A DNA stretch of 64,000 bases from Sedimentibacter sp. MB35-C1 (GTDB lineage: Bacteria; Bacillota; Clostridia; Tissierellales; Sedimentibacteraceae), in NCBI RefSeq assembly GCF_030913635.1, contig NZ_CP133188.1:2232001-2296000 (forward strand), given 5' to 3'. Below, in pieces: positions 59,148-64,000 of the stretch. How positions within the stretch are numbered: the stretch's first letter is position 1; the number at the start of each line of letters is the position of its first letter. The notes under the pieces were generated by a model. The model did not search any database. It worked only from the letters and a program-made list of their open reading frames with translations, and had not been told where the DNA came from. Made by a program: the position numbers and the translations under genes.

Positions 59148-60209
59148 ATGAACAAGGAAATATTAAATGCGTTAAGCGAGCTTGAAAAAGAAAAGGGGAT
59201 TCGCAAAGATGTTGTGCTTGAAGCTATAAAGGCCGCTTTAGAAACGGGCTATAAAAAGAATTTCAGTAAGGCTACTAATTTCAGCATTGATATTGACGAA
59301 GAGAATGGTGAATATAAATTGTTTCAGGATAAGACAGTTGTTGAGGCAGTTGAAAATAAAAATCATGAAATTACATTAGAAGATGCAAGAACAATCGATG
59401 CAAAGTATGAGTTGGGAGATATAGTCAAGATTGAAATTAAGCCAAAAAAGGATTTTGGACGCATTGCTGCTCAAACGGCAAGACAGGTTATACTCCAAAA
59501 AATACGTGAAGCTGAAAGAGAATCAATTTTCAGCGAATTTTATGGCAGAGAATCCGATATACTAACAGGTGTGGTTCAACGAGAGAGCAAAGGTAACATT
59601 TATGTAGATTTAGGAAAAATCGAAGGAATTATAACCACCAGTGAGCAGATACCTGGAGAAGTTTACAATCCTGGAGAAAGAATTAAAACAGTAATAGTAG
59701 AAGTGAAAAATTCAGGTAAAGGTGCAAGCATAATGCTTTCAAGAAGCCACCCGAATCTGGTTAAAAGACTTTTTGAACTTGAAGTTCCTGAGATACATGA
59801 CGGTATAATAGAAATTTTTTCAATAGCGAGAGAAGCAGGTTCAAGAACAAAGATTGCTGTTTTTTCAAATGACTCGAATGTAGAACCTATAGGTTCATGT
59901 GTAGGAAATAAAGGAACTAGGGTAAAAAATATAATTGATGAAATATGCCAAGAAAAAATTGATATTATAATATATGATAAAGATCCCGAAAAATTTATTG
60001 CAAACAGCCTCGGACCTGCAAAAATAGTGAAGGTTACTGCCAGTGAAAATGAGAAGAGTGCTGTTGCTGTTGTGCCTGATAATCAATTATCTCTTGCAAT
60101 AGGCAAGGAAGGACAAAATGTAAGGCTGGCAGCAAAACTTACCGGATGGAAAATTGATATAATAAGTGAATCTCAAGAAAAGGAGAATAGCTCCGGGGAG
60201 GTACTATGA
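59148..60209 (+). CDS. nusA: transcription termination/antitermination factor NusA
   Basis: A 353-residue Firmicute-length NusA that binds RNA polymerase and nascent RNA at pauses. It has an N-terminal domain (about 1-125), S1 (about 130-200, LTGVVQRESKGNIYVDLG), then two KH domains (SNVEPIGSCVGNKGTRVKNI and LSLAIGKEGQNVRLA). The acidic C-terminal repeats of E. coli NusA are absent, as expected. Of two adjacent ATGs (59145, 59148) the second has better spacing to CGGAGGG. The last four bases overlap ylxR (ATGA). Confidence 0.96.
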   Translation: MNKEILNALSELEKEKGIRKDVVLEAIKAALETGYKKNFSKATNFSIDIDEENGEYKLFQDKTVVEAVENKNHEITLEDARTIDAKYELGDIVKIEIKPKKDFGRIAAQTARQVILQKIREAERESIFSEFYGRESDILTGVVQRESKGNIYVDLGKIEGIITTSEQIPGEVYNPGERIKTVIVEVKNSGKGASIMLSRSHPNLVKRLFELEVPEIHDGIIEIFSIAREAGSRTKIAVFSNDSNVEPIGSCVGNKGTRVKNIIDEICQEKIDIIIYDKDPEKFIANSLGPAKIVKVTASENEKSAVAVVPDNQLSLAIGKEGQNVRLAAKLTGWKIDIISESQEKENSSGEVL

Positions 60210-60475
60210 AGACTCGTAAAATTCCAATGAGGAAATGTATAGGATGTATGGAGAGTTTTCCAAAGAAGGAATTATGCAGAATTGTAAAAAACAAAGATAA
60301 TGAAATAAACTTTGATTCTACCGGAAAAATGAACGGTAGGGGAACATATATCTGTAAAAAAACCGAATGCTTTGATAAAGCTGTAAAGTCAAAAAGACTG
60401 TCTAAATCACTGGAAGCTGAAATACCGAATGAGGTATATGAAGCTATCAAAGCGGAGATTGCTAAGAATGAATAA
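60206..60475 (+). CDS. ylxR: YlxR family RNA-binding protein (DUF448)
   Basis: An 89-residue basic protein with the family motifs RKCIGCMESFPK, where paired Cys lie at the N-terminus, and GRGTYICKKTECF. Known YlxR structures show a positively charged surface, and the Cys pairs here may bind metal. It is always found between nusA and infB, and has been linked to RNase P or transcription control in some species. The start overlaps the end of nusA and its own end overlaps ylxQ by eight bases. Confidence 0.93.
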   Translation: MKTRKIPMRKCIGCMESFPKKELCRIVKNKDNEINFDSTGKMNGRGTYICKKTECFDKAVKSKRLSKSLEAEIPNEVYEAIKAEIAKNE

Positions 60476-60761
60476 AATATATTCAATGCTCGGTATTGCC
60501 AAAAAGGGAGGTAAACTGTCCATAGGCTATGATGCGGCATGCATTGATATTAAAGGTAATAAAAGCGTGCTGGTTTTAATTGCTACAAATGCATCAGATA
60601 AGACAAAGAAAAACATACAATTCATGTGTGAAAAATATAAAGTTAAATATGTTGAATATGGGGAAAAAGAAATCCTGGGAAAAAGTCTCGGGAGAAAGGT
60701 GGTGAGTGTTTTGTCAATTAATGATATAAACATAGCATCATATTTATTAAATAATTTATAA
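60468..60761 (+). CDS. ylxQ: YlxQ, L7Ae-like ribosomal protein family
   Basis: A 97-residue L7Ae/L30e-fold RNA-binding protein. [20 protein letters not shown] and [17 protein letters not shown] are typical; such proteins bind kink-turns in RNA. The ATG at 60468 is chosen over an upstream in-frame codon at 60429 because it gives the normal N-terminus and leaves only an eight-base overlap with ylxR. It sits directly before infB, as in Bacillus. Confidence 0.93.
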   Translation: MNKIYSMLGIAKKGGKLSIGYDAACIDIKGNKSVLVLIATNASDKTKKNIQFMCEKYKVKYVEYGEKEILGKSLGRKVVSVLSINDINIASYLLNNL

Positions 60762-60775
60762 CCGGAGGTGGCTTA

Positions 60776-63004
60776 ATGAGAATATACGAACTTGCAAAAG
60801 AATTAAAAATGAATAGTAAAGACCTTGTTGCTTTGGCAGAACAGGAATTAGGTATTACTATAAAAAATCATATGAGTTCTATTACGGACTTAGAGGTTAT
60901 TCGGCTTAAAAAAGCACTAAATATTATTAACAGCAATAAAAAGGCAAAGGCTGCAAAGGGAGCAAAAAATGCAGTTATTGACGACGATGAGCCTTTAGTT
61001 GATGAAAAAATAGACTTAAATCAGGCTAAATTAAAGAAGGTCGACAAGAAACTAATATCTCCTGTGAAGAAACAGCAGGTACAGCAAAAACCAAGGACAG
61101 AAGGCGGAGAAAAAGGATCTTCAAAGGGATCTGCAAAAGGTAAAAATAATTTTAACAAAAAAAATCAAAAAAAGTCAAAGAATAAGCCTCAACAGCCTCA
61201 GCAGCAAAAACCTGCTGAACATGAAAGAAAGGAAAACCCTAAAATAAAAAATATAGAAATTGAAGAATCTATAGTAGTAAGAGAATTTGCAGATAAGCTG
61301 GGCGTTCCGGTTAATCTTGTTATTTCGAAGCTGATTTTGCTTGGTATAATGGCTAACATGAATCAGGAAATTGATTTTGCTACAGCCCAGCTAATCGGTG
61401 AAGAACTGGGAGCTAAGATTACTAAAATTGAAGTTGTAGATGAGCTTCAAAATTTAGAGGACTCACTTGCTCAAGAAGATACAGATGATGAAAAAGATAT
61501 GCTTCCAAGACCGCCTATAGTTACTGTAATGGGTCACGTTGACCACGGAAAGACATCACTTCTTGACGCAATAAGAAACACGGCAGTGACTGAACATGAA
61601 GCTGGAGGAATAACTCAGCACATAGGAGCTTCACAGGTTGAAATAAACGGAAAGAAGATTACCTTCCTGGATACACCGGGACATGAAGCCTTTACTTCAA
61701 TGAGAGCAAGGGGTGCTAAAGTTACAGATATAGCAATTATAGTTGTTGCTGCAGATGACGGAGTGATGCCTCAGACAATAGAAGCAATCAACCATTCCAA
61801 AGCTGCCGGAGTACCTATTATTGTTGCTGTAAATAAAATTGATAAACCTACAGCAAACATGGATAGAGTAAAGCAAGAACTGTCAGAGCAAGGAATAATA
61901 TCTGAAGACTGGGGCGGAGATACTATATTTGTGCCAGTTTCAGCAAAAAAACGCATGGGAATAGAAGATTTGCTTGAAATGATATTGTTGGTAGCAGAAG
62001 TACAAGAATTAAAGGCTAACCCTAACAGAGCTGCAAAGGGAACAATAGTAGAAGCTAAATTGGATAAAGGCAGAGGTCCTGTTGCAACCGTACTTATAGA
62101 AAAAGGAACATTGAGCAAGGGAGACATTGTGTTGGTTGGCAGTGCATACGGCAAGGTCAGAGCAATGTTTAATTATAAGGGCAAAAAAATAAACCAGGCT
62201 GGACCGTCTGTACCTGTAGAAATTCTTGGACTTTCAGAGACTCCGCAGGCTGGAGATATTCTGGTAGTAATGGAAAATGAAAAAGATGCTAAAAATATAG
62301 CTGAAAAGCGCAAGGACAAAAGACATCAGGAAACAATGAATGCTACATCAAAAGTGTCGCTGGATGATTTGTTTGACAGAATACAAAAGGGTGAAGTTAA
62401 GGATTTAAATATCATAATTAAAGCAGATGTAAGCGGTTCAATAGAAGCAGTTAAGCAGTCACTGCTTAAACAGAGTATGGATGAAGTTAAGGTTAATCCT
62501 ATACACGGAGGCGTCGGCGGAATTAACGAAAATGATGTAATGCTTGCTTCAGCATCTAATGCCATTGTAATAGGATTTAATGTAAGGCCTTCTATAGCTG
62601 CAATGGAGCTTGCAAAGAAAGAGAATGTAGATGTTCGTACCTACAATATAATTTACAATGCCATAGAAGATATTCAACAGGCAGTAAAGGGTATGCTTGC
62701 ACCAGTTTACAAGGAAGTTGTGCAGGGAAGGGCCGAAGTTAGACAGACATTCAAAGTTCCAAATGTTGGAATTGTTGCCGGTGTATATGTAACAAGCGGC
62801 AAAATAACAAGAAAGTCAAAAATTAGACTGCTTAGAAATGATATAGTAATCCATGAAGGAGAAATATCATCATTAAAGAGATTTAAGGATGATGTATCAG
62901 AATTAAATACCGGGTATGAAGGCGGTATTGGTATTGAAAAATATAACAACATTAAAGAAGGCGACTCAATGGAAGCCTATATAATGGAAGAAATTAAAAG
63001 ATAG
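60776..63004 (+). CDS. infB: translation initiation factor IF-2
   Basis: A 742-residue GTPase that brings initiator tRNA to the ribosome. The N-terminus has the IF2N motif [20 protein letters not shown], then a Lys/Gln-rich linker (about 55-160) and a second IF2N region. The G domain shows GHVDHGKT (G1), [15 protein letters not shown] (G3) and NKID (G4). Domains II to IV, including the C-terminal fMet-tRNA-binding part, complete it. RBS is GGAGGTGG. Confidence 0.97.
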   Translation: MRIYELAKELKMNSKDLVALAEQELGITIKNHMSSITDLEVIRLKKALNIINSNKKAKAAKGAKNAVIDDDEPLVDEKIDLNQAKLKKVDKKLISPVKKQQVQQKPRTEGGEKGSSKGSAKGKNNFNKKNQKKSKNKPQQPQQQKPAEHERKENPKIKNIEIEESIVVREFADKLGVPVNLVISKLILLGIMANMNQEIDFATAQLIGEELGAKITKIEVVDELQNLEDSLAQEDTDDEKDMLPRPPIVTVMGHVDHGKTSLLDAIRNTAVTEHEAGGITQHIGASQVEINGKKITFLDTPGHEAFTSMRARGAKVTDIAIIVVAADDGVMPQTIEAINHSKAAGVPIIVAVNKIDKPTANMDRVKQELSEQGIISEDWGGDTIFVPVSAKKRMGIEDLLEMILLVAEVQELKANPNRAAKGTIVEAKLDKGRGPVATVLIEKGTLSKGDIVLVGSAYGKVRAMFNYKGKKINQAGPSVPVEILGLSETPQAGDILVVMENEKDAKNIAEKRKDKRHQETMNATSKVSLDDLFDRIQKGEVKDLNIIIKADVSGSIEAVKQSLLKQSMDEVKVNPIHGGVGGINENDVMLASASNAIVIGFNVRPSIAAMELAKKENVDVRTYNIIYNAIEDIQQAVKGMLAPVYKEVVQGRAEVRQTFKVPNVGIVAGVYVTSGKITRKSKIRLLRNDIVIHEGEISSLKRFKDDVSELNTGYEGGIGIEKYNNIKEGDSMEAYIMEEIKR

Positions 63005-63025
63005 TTAACAGAAAAGGGGTATAAC

Positions 63026-63403
63026 ATGGCAAATAGAAGAAATAACAGATTGTCGGGCGAAATGAAAAAAGTTATATCTGAAGTAATCAGAAACGAAGTA
63101 AAAGACCCAAGAATATCAGACCTAACGAGTGTTACGGATGTTCATGTCACGGAAGATTTAAAATATGCAAAAGTATATATTTCCGTATACGGGGACATTG
63201 AACAAACTTTGAAAGCACTAAAGAGTGCAGGAGGTTTTATCAGGCGGGAAGTAGGGAAAAGAGTTAAAATGCGCATAACGCCTGAATTGATATTTGAAAA
63301 GGATGATTCAATAGAAAAAGGAATATATATGTCGAGCCTTATAAATAAGGTTATTAAAGATGAAGAAAGCAGGAAGGCTGAAGATGAATCCATTGATGAA
63401 TGA
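63026..63403 (+). CDS. rbfA: ribosome-binding factor A
   Basis: A 125-residue KH-fold factor for 16S rRNA 5'-end maturation. It contains EMKKVISEVIRNEVKDPRIS, VHVTEDLKYAKVYISVYG and a LKSAGGFIRREVGKRVKMRITPEL block (the family's second half). RBS is AAAGGGG. Its last 20 bases overlap the nrnA start, giving tight coupling. Confidence 0.96.
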   Translation: MANRRNNRLSGEMKKVISEVIRNEVKDPRISDLTSVTDVHVTEDLKYAKVYISVYGDIEQTLKALKSAGGFIRREVGKRVKMRITPELIFEKDDSIEKGIYMSSLINKVIKDEESRKAEDESIDE

Positions 63404-64000
63404 TGTAAAGGAAATATTTAATCTAATAAATAATTCTAAAAAAATCTGCATCGCAGGACATAAAGCCCCTGATGGAGACTGTATAGGGTCAGTTATGGCC
63501 CTGTACGAGTTCTTGAAATCTATTAATAAAAAAAACTTAGCAGTGTATATTGATGGCAGCATTCCTTTTAATTATAAACCATTAGTTGATGAAAGTGTAA
63601 TTTCAACGGAGTATGACGGAGAAGAGTTTGATTTACTGGTGGTTCTTGATTGCAGTGATTTAGGAAGGTTAGGTAAATTTACGGATGTATTCTCTCATTC
63701 AAGCAAGACAATATGTATAGACCACCATAAAACCAATGAAGGCTATGCAGACATTAATGTAATAGATCCATCTATGAGCTCTACAGGTGAGCTTCTGTAT
63801 GACATATTAAAGATATCAGGCTATGAAATTTCTCAGCAGGTTGCAACATTCATTTATGTAGCTATATTGACTGATACAGGAAAGTTTAGCTATTCCAGCA
63901 CAACAGGAGATACTCACAGAAAAACGGCGGATCTTATGGATCTGGGAGTAGATGCATCTCATGTGGACAACATAGTTTATAATTCTAAGCCTGCAAATGT
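63384..64000 (+). CDS. nrnA: bifunctional oligoribonuclease / pAp phosphatase NrnA, 5' part (runs off the window)
   Basis: At least 205 residues of a DHH-family phosphoesterase starting MNPLMNDVKEIFNL. GHKAPDGDCIGSVMAL holds metal-binding residues, LVVLDCSDLGRLG a further Asp, and the DHH motif is in CIDHHKTNEGYAD. The later TDTGKFSYSSTT matches the family. NrnA degrades short RNAs and 3'-phosphoadenosine 5'-phosphate. It follows rbfA in many Firmicutes. The ATG at 63384 has GGAAGG upstream, within rbfA. The C-terminal DHHA1 domain lies outside. Confidence 0.93.
   Translation, partial: MNPLMNDVKEIFNLINNSKKICIAGHKAPDGDCIGSVMALYEFLKSINKKNLAVYIDGSIPFNYKPLVDESVISTEYDGEEFDLLVVLDCSDLGRLGKFTDVFSHSSKTICIDHHKTNEGYADINVIDPSMSSTGELLYDILKISGYEISQQVATFIYVAILTDTGKFSYSSTTGDTHRKTADLMDLGVDASHVDNIVYNSKPAN

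Noticed and set aside
1-64000. CRISPR arrays, tRNA, rRNA and insertion sequences
   Set aside because: No evenly spaced repeats, no cloverleaf with a TTC arm, no rRNA blocks and no transposase motifs were seen by eye; a faint isolated tRNA could still be missed.

Overview
The window reads as a chromosomal segment of an anaerobic, low-G+C Gram-positive bacterium of the Clostridia/Tissierellia type. This rests on AT-rich DNA, strong GGAGG ribosome-binding sites, near-consensus housekeeping promoters, and gene blocks in Firmicute order: rpmB/yloU-fakA-recG-rsmD-coaD; tig-clpP-clpX-lon-engB; topA...rpsB-tsf-pyrH-frr-uppS-cdsA-rseP-ispG; rimP-nusA-ylxR-ylxQ-infB-rbfA-nrnA. A genus near Sedimentibacter is only a guess. 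No rRNA, tRNA, CRISPR array, prophage or intact insertion sequence was recognised.

Layout. 1-8.4 kb: the 3' end of asnS, a small membrane protein, rpmB divergent from yloU-fakA-recG, then rsmD-coaD and a coiled-coil gene, then a leftward TIM-barrel gene. 8.4-16.2 kb: an acetyltransferase, the protein quality-control cluster tig-clpP-clpX-lon with the GTPase engB, and a small HATPase protein. 16.2-25 kb: an iron-sulfur helicase overlapping a class IV aminotransferase, a cysteine desulfurase-thiI pair behind a candidate structured RNA, a tiny Cys/Gly-rich protein, a phosphoglycerate-dehydrogenase-like gene with rnhA, a four-LysM protein, and a decayed patatin gene. 25-37 kb is the accessory part: ferritin, a beta-propeller, a DUF4364-type regulator, a lipoprotein deacetylase, a double acetyltransferase next to a sirtuin, a solute-sensing histidine kinase with a sigma-54 activator, an NhaC-family antiporter, a ferritin-like diiron protein and an M18 aminopeptidase. 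37.3-41.7 kb: a TPP-riboswitch-controlled thiamine salvage operon (cytX-HAD-thiM-thiE-thiD). 41.8-45.5 kb: comM-dprA, then a DtxR-family regulator and an AhpD-like protein on the minus strand. 45.7-64 kb: topA, the translation and envelope block, L25, MgtC and a lysine-aminomutase-like radical SAM gene, then the rimP-infB operon running off the end.

The most self-contained regulatory unit is at 30.4-35.3 kb. A membrane sensor kinase with a periplasmic-type amino-acid-binding domain and a Cys-rich PAS region overlaps an NtrC-type regulator with a GAFTGA loop. The next gene, an NhaC antiporter, carries a near-perfect -24/-12 promoter. The three genes therefore look like a closed sense-and-transport circuit.

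Other points of interest are a possible three-way-junction RNA upstream of nifS-thiI, a highly structured clpX-lon spacer, a hairpin that hides the RBS of the LysM gene, intercistronic hairpins without U-tracts, dxr and polC missing from their usual places, and a HAD phosphatase inside the thiamine salvage operon.
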